From positions 248,001 through 312,000 of the forward strand of contig NZ_QFWJ01000001.1 in the NCBI RefSeq assembly GCF_003336805.1: a stretch of DNA of 64,000 bases, given 5' to 3'. Shown here in pieces: positions 43,585 to 53,975 of the stretch (the stretch's first letter is position 1; every line of letters begins with the position of its first letter). The notes beneath the pieces were generated by a model. That model did not search any database and was not told the origin of the DNA. It saw only the letters and a program-made list of their open reading frames with translations. The stretch is from Marinospirillum perlucidum (GTDB lineage: Bacteria; Pseudomonadota; Gammaproteobacteria; Pseudomonadales; Halomonadaceae). Made by a program: the position numbers and the translations under genes.

Positions 43585-46500
43585 TGCGTATAGTTATCGA
43601 CATGCAAGGCGCACAAACCGAAAGCCGCTTTAGGGGAATTGGTAGATATTCACTCTCTTTGGCAAAAGCAATAGCTAAAAATGCAGGTGAACATGAGATA
43701 TGGCTAGCACTTAATGGTGCATTTCAGGAGAGCGTGCTATCTCTTAGAGATGAGTTCAGAGAGTTGATACCACAAGAGCGTATCCGAGTTTTTAAAGTAC
43801 CGCTTCCAGTGGCTGAACTTGACCCTGCCAACTCAAACAGGGCAAGAGCAGCCGAGCTTATAAGAGAGTGCTTTTTAGAACAGCTCAATCCTGATGTCGT
43901 GTTGGTCACAAGCCTTTTTGAAGGCTTTGTAGATGATGCTGTGACATCAGTTGGTATGTTTGCGAAAAGTTATAAAGCTTATGTCACTTTACATGATCTT
44001 ATACCTTTAATAAAAAAAGATATATATTTGAACGATCCAGCATTTCAGAAATACTATTATGAAAAACTAGAAAGTTTAAAAAAGGCTGATTTTTTATTAT
44101 CTGTATCTAATTCATCCAAAGCTGAGGCGATAGATTACATAGGTTTTGATTCTAATAAAATTGAAACGGTCTATAATGCAGCCGATGAAATTTTTCAACC
44201 CAAAAAACTCTCAAGAAAACAGAAGCAAGCTCTTTTTGCAAAATATGGCATCACCAGAAAGATGGTAATGTACGCCCCAGGGGGCTTTGACATACGAAAA
44301 AACTTTGAGAATCTTATCATCGCTTTTAGTGAATTACCTAAAAAAATACGAGATACTCATCAGCTAGTCATCGTCAGTAAAGTAGAAGATAGCTATAGAC
44401 TAAACCTAGAAAATATCGCAATAACAGCAGGTCTTGCAAAAGACGAGCTCATCATCACAGGCTATGTAAGCGATGATGAGCTTATCGCTTTTTATAGTAG
44501 CTGCACACTGTTTGTATTTGCTTCGTTTCATGAGGGCTTTGGCTTGCCAGTACTAGAAGCGATGGCATGTGGAGCTGCAGTTATCGGCTCCAATGCTACA
44601 AGTATCCCGGAGGTCATAGGCAGGGATGATGCGCTCTTTGACCCCGCAGACCCAGAATCCATGCTCACCAAAATCTTGGAAGTCCTCATGAATGAGCCTT
44701 TTAGACAGGCGCTTATACAGCATAGCTTGGAGCAGCACAAAAGGTTCTCCTGGGAGAAAAGCGCGCAAGCCCTTATCAAAGCCATAGAAGCAAGCAATCC
44801 ATCCGCTCCAGCCAAGCCTATCAGTGCTGATGATGCGAAAGATGCGATACTGGCCTACCTGGCTGAAAATAGTCATCTCTACACGGATGTGGACTTTTTA
44901 AACTACGCACAAGCCATTGCGGATAATTTCTCACCGCACTGCAAAAAACAGCTTTTCTTGGACATCTCTGAGTTTATTCAGAGGGATGCTGCCACTGGGG
45001 TGCAGCGGGTAGTTCGGTCGTATCTCAAAGAGTTGCTAGAGAATCCACCTGAAGGCTTCAGGGTAGAGCCGGTGTATGCCACGCTGAACCACGGCTACAG
45101 ATATGCCCGAAACTACAAAGCTAACTTCTTTAGTCTCGATGCTCAGGAGCAGCAAGACACACCAATAAAGCCCAATAGGGGCGATATCTTTTTCGCACTG
45201 GATATGCAACACCATGTCCAGCTGGCACATGAAGACTTTTTTCGGCAGATGAAGGAAAGCGGTGTTAATGTTTTCTTTTTAGTTTATGATCTGCTACCGA
45301 TTCAGCTCAGTGAGTTTTTTGGAGAGTCTGATGCGAAAGCGCTGCATGAGCAGTGGCTCAAGATGATTGCTTTATGTTCCGGGGCGTTGTCAATTTCTAA
45401 AGCTACGCAGGATGCTTATTCTCAGTGGCTACAGGACGAAAAGCTATCAACCACTCAGCCTTTTGTGATGGACTATCTGCACATGGGCGCCGACATCGAA
45501 TCTTCTCTTCCATCCAAAGGTGTGACAAAAAAAGAGGCCGGACTCCTAGAGAAGCTAGCCGGTAGCACGACGTTTCTTACTGTGGGAACACTTGAGCCCC
45601 GAAAAGCTCAAGAGCAGATTCTGGATGCTTTTGATCTCCTTTGGGAAAACGGCCAGGAAAGCAACCTCGTCATAGTGGGCAAAAGAGGCTGGAAGACAGA
45701 AGAGTTAATCACAAGGATAGAAAAACATTCCTTATTGAATCAGAGGCTTTTCTGGCTAGAAGGGGTAAGTGATGAGCTTTTAGACAGAATCTACAAACAA
45801 AGCTCCTGCTTGATCCAAGCCAGCATTAACGAAGGCTTTGGGTTGCCACTGATAGAGGCGGCTCAAAAAAAGATCCCCATAATAGCTAGAGATATCCAAG
45901 TTTTTAAAGAAGTAGCCGGAGACTACGCCTACTACTTTAAAGGCACTGCTCCAGAGGATCTGGCCGAGGCTATCACCCAGTGGCTAGAGCTACACCAAAA
46001 TGGCCAGCACCCCAAGTCTGACGACATGCCCTATTGCACCTGGAGTGACTCAGCCCAAAAACTCAAACATTTGCTCATTGAAAAGCACTATGTAAACAAG
46101 CAGCTCCTGGTGGATGTCTCAGAACTGGTACAAAGAGATGCCAAGTCCGGGATCCAGCGGGTGGTTAGGGCGATACTCACGGAGCTGTTTAAAAACCCGC
46201 CCAAGGGCTACCGAATAGAACCTGTTTATGCTACCACCGACACGCTGGGGTATAGATATGCTAGGGAGTTTGCGGCCAAGTTTTTAGGCACCACAAGTGT
46301 GATCGAAGATGAGTACATAGATTACCAGGCTGGCGACGTTTTTTTAGGGCTGGATTACCAGCCAAGTGTGGTTCCATTTCAAGAGCCTATCTATGATCAA
46401 ATGCTAATCAAGGGCGTGTCTGTATATTTCGTCATCTATGATTTGTTGTGCTACTTGCTGCCTAACTGTTTTGTGAGCGGTTCTCGAGAGACTCACGAGA

Positions 46501-47243
46501 AGTGGCTCAGTGTAGTGCTTAAATACAGTGGCGTGGTTGCCATCTCGGGCTCCGTCGCAGCAGAGTTAAAAAGCTACATTGGGACTAAAGGCATAGAGAC
46601 CGCTAGGGATTTTTCTTTGGGGCACTTTCACTTGGGAGCAGATATCGACAGCAGCAGCCCTTCGACTGGGCTCCCTGAAGACGCCAGCCAGATTCTGGAG
46701 CAACTCAGTACGAAAAAAACCTTTCTCATGGTCGGTACTCTTGAGCCTCGAAAAGGCCATAGGCAGGTACTTAAAGCTTTCGAAAAGCTTTGGTCAGAGG
46801 GTGCAGAGGTCAATCTTGCTATAGTCGGAAAACAGGGATGGATGATGGATGATTTTGCAGCTCAGCTAAAAGATCACCCAGTCTTGAAGCAAAGACTTTT
46901 CTGGCTGGAAGGTATCAGCGATGAATTTCTGGAGAGAGTTTACAGTGCCAGCAGCTGTCTGATCGCCGCGAGCGAAGGCGAAGGTTTCGGTCTACCACTT
47001 ATCGAAGCCGCCCAGTACAAGAAACCAATCATTGCCAGGGATATTCCTGTCTTTAGGGAAGTAGCAGGGGAGCACGCCTTCTATTTTGATAATACCAACG
47101 ATCCCCAATCCCTAGAGAATGCTATCAAAGAATGGGTGGCTCTATACGATTCAGATCAACACCCAAAATCAGATGTTATGCCATGGATTACATGGGAAGA
47201 AAGTACGAAGAAGTTGATGAATAACTTAATTAAGCACGTTTAA
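43584..47243 (+). CDS. three-module GT4 glycosyltransferase
   Basis: 1219 residues. Three GT-B modules follow each other: about 1-410, 455-835 and 840-1219. Each has a GT4 EX7E signature (EGFGLPVLEAMACG, EGFGLPLIEAAQKK and EGFGLPLIEAAQYK). Modules 2 and 3 begin with nearly the same text (LDISEFIQRDAATGVQRVVR and VDVSELVQRDAKSGIQRVVR), an internal duplication; module 1 is related but older. Multi-domain mannosyl- or rhamnosyltransferases of this kind (WbdA, WbpX types) polymerise homopolymeric O-antigens. With ManC/ManB and Gmd/Rmd in the locus it probably adds mannose or D-rhamnose. It may alternatively be a fusion of enzymes with different linkages. Confidence 0.85.
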   Translation: MRIVIDMQGAQTESRFRGIGRYSLSLAKAIAKNAGEHEIWLALNGAFQESVLSLRDEFRELIPQERIRVFKVPLPVAELDPANSNRARAAELIRECFLEQLNPDVVLVTSLFEGFVDDAVTSVGMFAKSYKAYVTLHDLIPLIKKDIYLNDPAFQKYYYEKLESLKKADFLLSVSNSSKAEAIDYIGFDSNKIETVYNAADEIFQPKKLSRKQKQALFAKYGITRKMVMYAPGGFDIRKNFENLIIAFSELPKKIRDTHQLVIVSKVEDSYRLNLENIAITAGLAKDELIITGYVSDDELIAFYSSCTLFVFASFHEGFGLPVLEAMACGAAVIGSNATSIPEVIGRDDALFDPADPESMLTKILEVLMNEPFRQALIQHSLEQHKRFSWEKSAQALIKAIEASNPSAPAKPISADDAKDAILAYLAENSHLYTDVDFLNYAQAIADNFSPHCKKQLFLDISEFIQRDAATGVQRVVRSYLKELLENPPEGFRVEPVYATLNHGYRYARNYKANFFSLDAQEQQDTPIKPNRGDIFFALDMQHHVQLAHEDFFRQMKESGVNVFFLVYDLLPIQLSEFFGESDAKALHEQWLKMIALCSGALSISKATQDAYSQWLQDEKLSTTQPFVMDYLHMGADIESSLPSKGVTKKEAGLLEKLAGSTTFLTVGTLEPRKAQEQILDAFDLLWENGQESNLVIVGKRGWKTEELITRIEKHSLLNQRLFWLEGVSDELLDRIYKQSSCLIQASINEGFGLPLIEAAQKKIPIIARDIQVFKEVAGDYAYYFKGTAPEDLAEAITQWLELHQNGQHPKSDDMPYCTWSDSAQKLKHLLIEKHYVNKQLLVDVSELVQRDAKSGIQRVVRAILTELFKNPPKGYRIEPVYATTDTLGYRYAREFAAKFLGTTSVIEDEYIDYQAGDVFLGLDYQPSVVPFQEPIYDQMLIKGVSVYFVIYDLLCYLLPNCFVSGSRETHEKWLSVVLKYSGVVAISGSVAAELKSYIGTKGIETARDFSLGHFHLGADIDSSSPSTGLPEDASQILEQLSTKKTFLMVGTLEPRKGHRQVLKAFEKLWSEGAEVNLAIVGKQGWMMDDFAAQLKDHPVLKQRLFWLEGISDEFLERVYSASSCLIAASEGEGFGLPLIEAAQYKKPIIARDIPVFREVAGEHAFYFDNTNDPQSLENAIKEWVALYDSDQHPKSDVMPWITWEESTKKLMNNLIKHV

Positions 47244-47268
47244 CTATGCTTTATCAGAGTATATTGAA

Positions 47269-49092
47269 ATGAGTATTTTGCACGCCAAAAATAAAGTGTT
47301 TTTTGATTTTTCTTTGATGCTGGTTATTGTGTTGGTCCTTTTCACACTTTATTATCTTTGGTATATAAACTTTGCTTTGCCAATTATGACATGGGATGAA
47401 TTTCAAAATGGTTTTAAGTCAGCAGATGAACAGTTAGCTGAAATACTGAAATCTGGCAGGCTATCACATTTTTTGGCATATCCAATAAATGCTATCTTGA
47501 AATTTGTAATTCCAGAATTTTCTGCGGTTTTACCACGATATTTTGCACTTATTATGCTGCCCATCACTCTGGTAGCATTATTAATTATTTTGAGAGTTAG
47601 TAAAAAAAAGTCATTTGTAGTAGCATTTTTGCCTATTTTGATGCACCAGCTTGACTGGCAGCACAACGGACAGATAGCTTTTTTTGGATCATATAATGTT
47701 TATGCAGCCTTATTCATTATTGCTATCATATTAGATGCTTCGCAGAAATTTGATGAATCTATGAGTATACATAAGTGGATCTTTGGATTCATTGTAAGTA
47801 TTCTAGCATTTGCGAGCGAGCTTTTTTTTATAGCCGCCGGATTTTATATATTCTTAAAAATAATTAATTATAGATGCAGTGTGACGGTTGTAGTAAGAAG
47901 CCCGTTGTGCAGCGCTGTAGCTGTGTACGGCGTATTTTTGATTACTGTTATTTTTTATAATTTTAATGCTTCTAATGCAGAGGCAGAAGCTATGGGTAAT
48001 TATTTATATGGATCTGTAAATACTGCTTCAGTGTATAATCTATTAAAAATCACTCTTCTTTACGCAGTCAACTCAATACCTTACTTAAATACTATGGGTT
48101 TTGATGTGTTTGGCAAGCTTGTAATCTCGGTTGTTATTGTTTCTATATTATCGGTTTTCGCATTCCGCGCTATTGTTTCAATTATCAATAAGACTGCCAC
48201 ACATAAAAGTATAATATTTTTGGTTTCTTTGTTAATCTATTTTGGCTCATCATTCCTATTGTCACTTCAGCCGATTAAATCGCAATGGATGCTCGACAAT
48301 CACAATACGAGATATGTGTTTAATTTTTACGGATGGTTAATACTGTATCTGATTTTATTCTTTGCTATTGATAGGTACTGTAAAAATGTAAAATCCAGTA
48401 TACCTTTCAATATTTTTGTCGTGGCAAGTATAGTCTTTGCTGTATATTCTATAAATGAGAATATAAAATTTGTAGATCGTTATTCAGAATCTAAAGATAA
48501 ATGGATTGCTATCGATCAGATTGCAGAGAACTCTATTGCAAATAATCAAAAAGAGGTGGGGTTTCATATTGATTACTTGGTGCATCCAGATATTGTAAGT
48601 TTTTCTCGTGATTCATTTTCTAGGTTTATTGATTTTGAATATAACCTTGACGCAAAATATTGTTACGCTAAACAAGGCAGTAGGCTTAATCTTTATGGTG
48701 TATTGCCGAGATACTTTTCAATTGAAGGATTTTATTCGCCTGAAATAAATTGGGTATGGGTTGGATCAAGCTCAATGATAAGAATTGACAAAGAATATCC
48801 GGCTGGGACAATTTTCGATCTTGAGTTAGGAGATGTCTTTCCTGGAAAAACTCCTAAAAATGTTAGGTTTTTATTTAATGGTGAACCGGTTAATAAGCTG
48901 ATTTCGGGACAACAAATAATTAGATTTCAAACTGATTCAGATTCAAGTTATATTGAAATAAAAATTCAATCTCCTGAGGAAGCTTCGCCATTAGAATTGG
49001 GTTATGGAGATGACTCTAGGAGATTGTCATTACAGTTGATATCACTTGGAGTTATATTGCCTGATGGTAGTATGTCAAGTTTTTGTGAGTAA
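47269..49092 (+). CDS. polytopic membrane protein, probable GT-C glycosyltransferase
   Basis: 607 residues. About eleven to twelve hydrophobic segments lie between residues 12 and 400, then a soluble C-terminal domain of about 190 residues. The first periplasmic loop carries acidic residues in MTWDEFQNGF, as GT-C enzymes do. The next gene is a GtrB-like transferase, which suggests a serotype-converting pair in which this protein transfers a sugar from undecaprenyl phosphate to the polysaccharide in the periplasm. It is very AT-rich compared with the housekeeping genes. No specific family was recognised; weak ribosome-binding site. Confidence 0.6.
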   Translation: MSILHAKNKVFFDFSLMLVIVLVLFTLYYLWYINFALPIMTWDEFQNGFKSADEQLAEILKSGRLSHFLAYPINAILKFVIPEFSAVLPRYFALIMLPITLVALLIILRVSKKKSFVVAFLPILMHQLDWQHNGQIAFFGSYNVYAALFIIAIILDASQKFDESMSIHKWIFGFIVSILAFASELFFIAAGFYIFLKIINYRCSVTVVVRSPLCSAVAVYGVFLITVIFYNFNASNAEAEAMGNYLYGSVNTASVYNLLKITLLYAVNSIPYLNTMGFDVFGKLVISVVIVSILSVFAFRAIVSIINKTATHKSIIFLVSLLIYFGSSFLLSLQPIKSQWMLDNHNTRYVFNFYGWLILYLILFFAIDRYCKNVKSSIPFNIFVVASIVFAVYSINENIKFVDRYSESKDKWIAIDQIAENSIANNQKEVGFHIDYLVHPDIVSFSRDSFSRFIDFEYNLDAKYCYAKQGSRLNLYGVLPRYFSIEGFYSPEINWVWVGSSSMIRIDKEYPAGTIFDLELGDVFPGKTPKNVRFLFNGEPVNKLISGQQIIRFQTDSDSSYIEIKIQSPEEASPLELGYGDDSRRLSLQLISLGVILPDGSMSSFCE

Positions 49093-49160
49093 GAATATGC
49101 GTCAAAATTACAGTCAAAATATAAATTTTTATTAATTAGAAATGCAAGTCTGGTGTTATA

Positions 49161-50102
49161 ATGAAAAATATTTCGGTTGTTGTTCCGGTTTATAAAGAAG
49201 AAAGAAATATATGTTCTTTCTATGAAAGATTAAACACTGTGCTTAGTAAACTTAATGAGTATAGCTTTAGAGTCATCATGGTTAATGATGGAAGCCCTGA
49301 TAATTCAATGCAAGAGTTAAGAAAACTATGTACAGTTGATAACCGCGTAAGTGCTATTGGATTATCTCGTAATTTTGGTAAAGAGATCGCATTATCTGCA
49401 GGTGTTGCTGAGGCAGCTGATTCAGATGCTGTGATTTGTATTGATGCAGATTTGCAGCATCCACCTGAACTAATACCAGAACTGATTGATAAATGGAATG
49501 ATGGATTTGATATAGTAGCAACTGTAAGGCGTACGATCGATGAGCAGCCTCTATTCCGTAGACTCGGATCACATTTTTACTATTGGGTTATGCGTAAAAT
49601 CAGTGGTCTTGACATGGTTTCACAAACTACTGACTATCGACTTTATGATAAAAAAGTAATCAATGCTTTTCTACTTGCGACAGAAAGAGAAAGAATGTTC
49701 AGGGGTATCATGGATTGGATGGGGTACGATAAAGTCTATGTTGAGTTTGATGCTGCTGCGAGAGAAAGTGGCGAAGCCGGCTACTCCTATGCAAAGCTTA
49801 TTAAGCTTGCATTAAATAGCATTACTTCATTTTCTCTGTTGCCTCTTAGGGCTACAGCTTACTTAGGTTTTCTTATCACTATTTCTACATCTCTTTTGCT
49901 TCTTTGGATGGGTTTTAGTTATTTGCTTAACGAAGAACCAATATATACAGCGCTTGCCTTTGTTGTTGTCTTTAATACTTTTCTTATTGGTATTGTATTA
50001 AGCTGCCTTGGTCTGGTAGCTCATTATATCGGTGCTATACACACTGAAGTTATAAATAGACCTCTGTATTTGATAAAAGAAAAAATAAATACATATAAGT
50101 AA
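49161..50102 (+). CDS. GtrB-like undecaprenyl-phosphate glycosyltransferase (GT2)
   Basis: 313 residues. GT2 domain with VVVPVYKEERN, MVNDGSPDNS and the ICIDADLQHPPELIPEL motif (DxD-like DAD), followed by two C-terminal membrane helices (about 230-255 and 265-295). This is the DPM1/GtrB layout that makes Und-P-linked hexose. It probably supplies the donor for the GT-C protein upstream. The classical small flippase GtrA is absent; a larger flippase follows after a gap. Confidence 0.85.
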   Translation: MKNISVVVPVYKEERNICSFYERLNTVLSKLNEYSFRVIMVNDGSPDNSMQELRKLCTVDNRVSAIGLSRNFGKEIALSAGVAEAADSDAVICIDADLQHPPELIPELIDKWNDGFDIVATVRRTIDEQPLFRRLGSHFYYWVMRKISGLDMVSQTTDYRLYDKKVINAFLLATERERMFRGIMDWMGYDKVYVEFDAAARESGEAGYSYAKLIKLALNSITSFSLLPLRATAYLGFLITISTSLLLLWMGFSYLLNEEPIYTALAFVVVFNTFLIGIVLSCLGLVAHYIGAIHTEVINRPLYLIKEKINTYK

Positions 50103-50706
50103 CTGATAAATGTAAAGGTAACTTATAAGTAAATGTTCTATCTTGCTACTGAATCTGTGCGTTAAAGGCATACCGACAAGCTTGTAGATCAGAATTCGGA
50201 TGCGTGCTAGATAAGACTTTAACAAAACAAATACATACTTGATTTGCTTGGGAAAGCATTATGAAAAAAATATATATTCATCGTAGGTGGTATGAAATCA
50301 ACTTCTACATAGGGATGTGTAGGATCTGAAGTGATTGTTATCAAGCACATCGGTACGGCTCCACATAATTGTTTTTTGATAGCGATACCCGTGGTGCATT
50401 GGTAAACTGTCGATGGATATTGCCCAGGTGTACATCGCAAGAAAGATAAGATGAAGATTGGATGCCGGGATCAGAATCTGATCTTTGGTTATGCAAAAGG
50501 GTAGAGCCGAGAATTATAGCTTACTCAAGAATAGCTGCTTTCCATGTATGATAGAAATTGCTCACTGTATTACTGGTTAGGCTGTTTAGCATCAATCTAA
50601 AATTATGCGAGAATGCTGACATAATAAAATAGCTGGCTAACTGACCATTATCACAAAGCTTTACAAGTTGGTCAGTATTGCATTTAATATTGGTTTTTAA
50701 TTTATT
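50103..50706. other. 604-base AT-rich gap without an intact gene
   Basis: Frames here are short and interrupted. One plus-strand stretch around 50330-50410 reads protein-like (VIKHIGTAPHNCFLIAIPVVHW) before a stop and could be a decayed gene. I see no RNA gene or repeat. Confidence 0.5.
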
Positions 50707-51963
50707 TTGATAAATGAGAGAACAGCATTGATTTCAGCAAGTATTGTACTAACATTTACAAATCTTTTAACTGGGATGTTAGGGTATATATATCAAATTC
50801 TAATGGGGCGAAATTTATCTCCGCTTGAGTTTGGAGCATTTAGTGCAATCATGGCAGCTTTTATGTTTGCATCTTCACCACTCGGTGCTGTAATGATGAT
50901 TCTTTCTAGAAGAGTAACCGAGCTTTCAGTGCTTTGTGAAAGAGAAAAAATTTTCCAGCTCCTAAAAAAAAGTTATATTGTATTTATTTGTGCTGCTATA
51001 GCATTGTTTTTTGCCGGCTATTTTTTTACAGATAAACTCGGTATTATTTTCAAGGTGAATGACGACTACGTTATATATGCTTTTTTTGCATTGCTTGCTG
51101 CGAACTTTTTCTTTGTGATTAATAATTCTTTTTTTCAAGGACTAAAACACTTCAATTTTCTTGCAGTAACAGCTCTTAGCTCTATTAGTATGAAGATTCT
51201 TTTTAGTTTGATTTTGATATATGTAGGTTGCGGAATTTTTGGTGCGATTGCTGGTGGTGTTGTTTCACTTATTTTTATAGTTTTTTCGGGCATTTATCTA
51301 ATCTATAAGCGAATAAACTCCATACCAATTTCTAGTAACAATAATAATGATGGAAATTGGCTAAGCTTAAATAGTATAATTCCAGTGTTAGTTGCTAATG
51401 TTGCATTTGCAGGAATGACGCAACTGGATATGGTAATAGTAAATCATATGTTTTCAACAGGTAGCGCAGGAGTTTATGCTGCTGCATCAGTGCTTGGCAA
51501 GGCTATTCTTTATATACCTGGTGGTATTGTTCTTGCACTATTTCCATACGTTGCTGAGAAACACGCAAATAATTTATCATCAAACGTTATACTTATACAG
51601 TCACTTTTTGCAGCTTTTGTTTGTTGTGGATTTGCTGCTATGCTTTATTGGTTTTTTTCTGATTATTTGATTGTTTTTCTATATGGTGATGCGTATGCAG
51701 ATGCATCAAAGCTTCTGGCTTGGTACGGATTAGCAATTATGCCCATGGCGCTCGTTTTAGTTGTAGAGCACTATCTTATTGCCAAGAAAGAAGTCTTATT
51801 TACTTGGTTGTTTTTGATTTTTGCACCCGTTCAGGTTTTACTAATTTACTATTTTTCAACAAACTTAGTGTCTGTGATATTTATATTTGGTGCTAGTGGC
51901 TTCGCACTTCTAATACTAGGGCTTCTATTGTTGCTTAAAAGAAGTTATAAAACAGCTGAATAA
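50707..51963 (+). CDS. polysaccharide flippase (Wzx/MATE-like)
   Basis: 418 residues, about twelve helices, with the MOP-superfamily N-terminus TNLLTGMLGYIYQILMGRNLSPLEFGAFSA. These proteins flip lipid-linked oligosaccharides. The frame opens at TTG 50707 without a clear Shine-Dalgarno; TTG 50728 is an alternative, and a lost 5' end is possible because the region upstream looks decayed. In a locus with an ABC exporter and no Wzy polymerase, it probably serves the Und-P-sugar module next to it. Confidence 0.8.
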   Translation: MINERTALISASIVLTFTNLLTGMLGYIYQILMGRNLSPLEFGAFSAIMAAFMFASSPLGAVMMILSRRVTELSVLCEREKIFQLLKKSYIVFICAAIALFFAGYFFTDKLGIIFKVNDDYVIYAFFALLAANFFFVINNSFFQGLKHFNFLAVTALSSISMKILFSLILIYVGCGIFGAIAGGVVSLIFIVFSGIYLIYKRINSIPISSNNNNDGNWLSLNSIIPVLVANVAFAGMTQLDMVIVNHMFSTGSAGVYAAASVLGKAILYIPGGIVLALFPYVAEKHANNLSSNVILIQSLFAAFVCCGFAAMLYWFFSDYLIVFLYGDAYADASKLLAWYGLAIMPMALVLVVEHYLIAKKEVLFTWLFLIFAPVQVLLIYYFSTNLVSVIFIFGASGFALLILGLLLLLKRSYKTAE

Positions 51964-51978
51964 ACTAGGAGTAATATC

Positions 51979-53076
51979 TTGAATATTCTTTGGTTTTCAT
52001 GGAAGGATGCTCAGCATCCCCAGTCAGGAGGTGCCGAAGTTGTTAAGTCAGAGATATGCAGGAGGCTGCTGAATGATGGACACAGTGTCGCTGTTCTGAC
52101 AGCTCATTACCCAGGTGCTAAGCGCAATGAAATTGTTGATGGCGTTCAAATAATCAGGGTTGGTGGTAAGTTTAGCGTTTACTATCATGCTTGGCGTTTT
52201 TATAAAAAAAATCTTAAAAACTGGCCTGACTTTGTTATTGACGAATGCAATACTATTCCATTTTTTTCTTTGTTATATTCAAAAAAACCTGGTGCAGTGA
52301 TTATTTATCAGCTTGCAAGAAAGGTTTGGTTCTACCAGATGTTCCCACCTCTCTCATGGATTGGCTATTTTATTGAACCACTTTATTTGCGAATTCTTAA
52401 AAGCAAGAATGTTATTACTATATGTAATAGCACTAAATCTGAATTGATTGATTTGGGCTATATTGAAAAGAATATATCTATTATTAGAATGGGTAGCAAC
52501 TGTAAGCCTGTAGAATCACTTGATGGTATCGAAAAGTTCCCAGATCCTACGCTTCTTTATTTTGGTTCTATACGCCCTATGAAAAGACCGCATCACGTAC
52601 TGGATGCTTTTAAAGAAGCACATAAACATTTGCCATCATTAAAGCTGATAATTGCTGGTAGTGGTTCGGGTAAATATTATAATAAATTATTAAAAGATAT
52701 TGCTAATAGCCATTTATCTTCTTCTATTACTATGGTTGACAATGCTACTGATGATGAGAAAAGTCTGCTGATGCAACGTTCTCACTTGATTGCTGTGACT
52801 TCCGTTAAGGAAGGGTGGGGCCTGATTGTTACTGAGGCTGCAAGTCAGGGAACTCCAGCAGTTGTTTACGATGTTAGCGGTTTACGTGATAGTGTAGCTG
52901 ACAATAAGAGTGGCCTGGTTGTCTCTGAAAACCCTGTGAAACTTTCAAAAGCAATTTTAGATATCTTGCATGATAGTGCAACGTATGAAGAGTATCGGAA
53001 TAATGCCTGGCAGCTTAGTAAAGATTTAACATTTGATAACTGCTATAGAGATTTTAAAAAAAATTTGGAGTTATGA
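51979..53076 (+). CDS. GT4 glycosyltransferase
   Basis: 365 residues, GT-B fold: WFSWKDAQHPQSGGAEVV at the start, and FGSIRPMKRPHHVLDAF plus KEGWGLIVTEAASQGTP (EX7E) in the second half. The start TTG 51979 is supported by AGGAG at 51967-51971. It overlaps the following GT2 gene by 4 bases. Donor and acceptor unknown. Confidence 0.85.
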   Translation: MNILWFSWKDAQHPQSGGAEVVKSEICRRLLNDGHSVAVLTAHYPGAKRNEIVDGVQIIRVGGKFSVYYHAWRFYKKNLKNWPDFVIDECNTIPFFSLLYSKKPGAVIIYQLARKVWFYQMFPPLSWIGYFIEPLYLRILKSKNVITICNSTKSELIDLGYIEKNISIIRMGSNCKPVESLDGIEKFPDPTLLYFGSIRPMKRPHHVLDAFKEAHKHLPSLKLIIAGSGSGKYYNKLLKDIANSHLSSSITMVDNATDDEKSLLMQRSHLIAVTSVKEGWGLIVTEAASQGTPAVVYDVSGLRDSVADNKSGLVVSENPVKLSKAILDILHDSATYEEYRNNAWQLSKDLTFDNCYRDFKKNLEL

Positions 53077-53939
53077 TGAAGCCAATTAAACCTATTGTTT
53101 CTTTTTTAGTATCGACTTATAACTCGTCCAGGACGCTTGAAGCTTTACTTAAATCAATTTCTTCACAGAGTTACCAATCTTGTGAGATTGTTGTTGTTGA
53201 TAATAATAGCAATGACAGTACACTGGATATTGCTAAAAAATATACTGATCATATTTTTACTAAAGGCCCTGAGCGTAGCGCTCAAAGAAATTATGCAGCT
53301 GAAATGTCTTCTGGTGACTACCTAGTTTTTCTTGATAGTGATATGGTGTTATCAAACAATATAGCACAGGAAATTGTTGATAAATTCTCTTTAGATAACT
53401 CACTTTTAGGTCTAGTAGTACCTGAAGAGTCTTTTGGATATGGTTTTTGGTCTCAATGTAAGAAACTTGAACGCCAGTTTTATGTAGGTGTTAAGTGGAT
53501 GGAAGCTGCTCGCGCATTTAGGAGGTCGGTCTTCTTTGATATCGGTGGATATGATGAAGATAATACAGGAACTGAAGACTATGATCTTCCTCATAGAATT
53601 GAAGAGAAGTACGGTATTGACTCTATTTCAAGAATTACATCATTTATTAAGCACGATGAAGGGAGTTTAGATCTATGGCGTACATGTAAAAAGAAGCTGT
53701 ATTATGCGAGAGCACTTGATGTGTATACAGCTAAACCCGTGAATAAAGAGTATTTCACTTCTCAGTCTAATCCTTTAAAACGCTATGGTCTTTTTTTGCG
53801 ATCACCCAAGTTGCTTTTCAGGAACCCCATTTTTGGATTTGGTATGTTGTTTATGAAATCTTGTGAAATGTTGTTTGGAGTTCTAGGCTATTTATTAAGA
53901 AAATCAGACGATAATGTAAAAGACAAAATATATAAATAG
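53073..53939 (+). CDS. GT2 glycosyltransferase
   Basis: 288 residues of the GT-A fold: VSFLVSTYNSSRTLEALL, VVDNNSNDSTLD, and the metal motif FLDSDMV. The segment KGPERSAQRNYAA is common in GT2 members acting on surface polysaccharides. Translationally coupled to the GT4 gene upstream. Specificity unknown. Confidence 0.85.
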   Translation: MMKPIKPIVSFLVSTYNSSRTLEALLKSISSQSYQSCEIVVVDNNSNDSTLDIAKKYTDHIFTKGPERSAQRNYAAEMSSGDYLVFLDSDMVLSNNIAQEIVDKFSLDNSLLGLVVPEESFGYGFWSQCKKLERQFYVGVKWMEAARAFRRSVFFDIGGYDEDNTGTEDYDLPHRIEEKYGIDSISRITSFIKHDEGSLDLWRTCKKKLYYARALDVYTAKPVNKEYFTSQSNPLKRYGLFLRSPKLLFRNPIFGFGMLFMKSCEMLFGVLGYLLRKSDDNVKDKIYK

Positions 53940-53975
53940 AACTTCTCCACGAGTTTGATTTGTAATGGGTAATAT

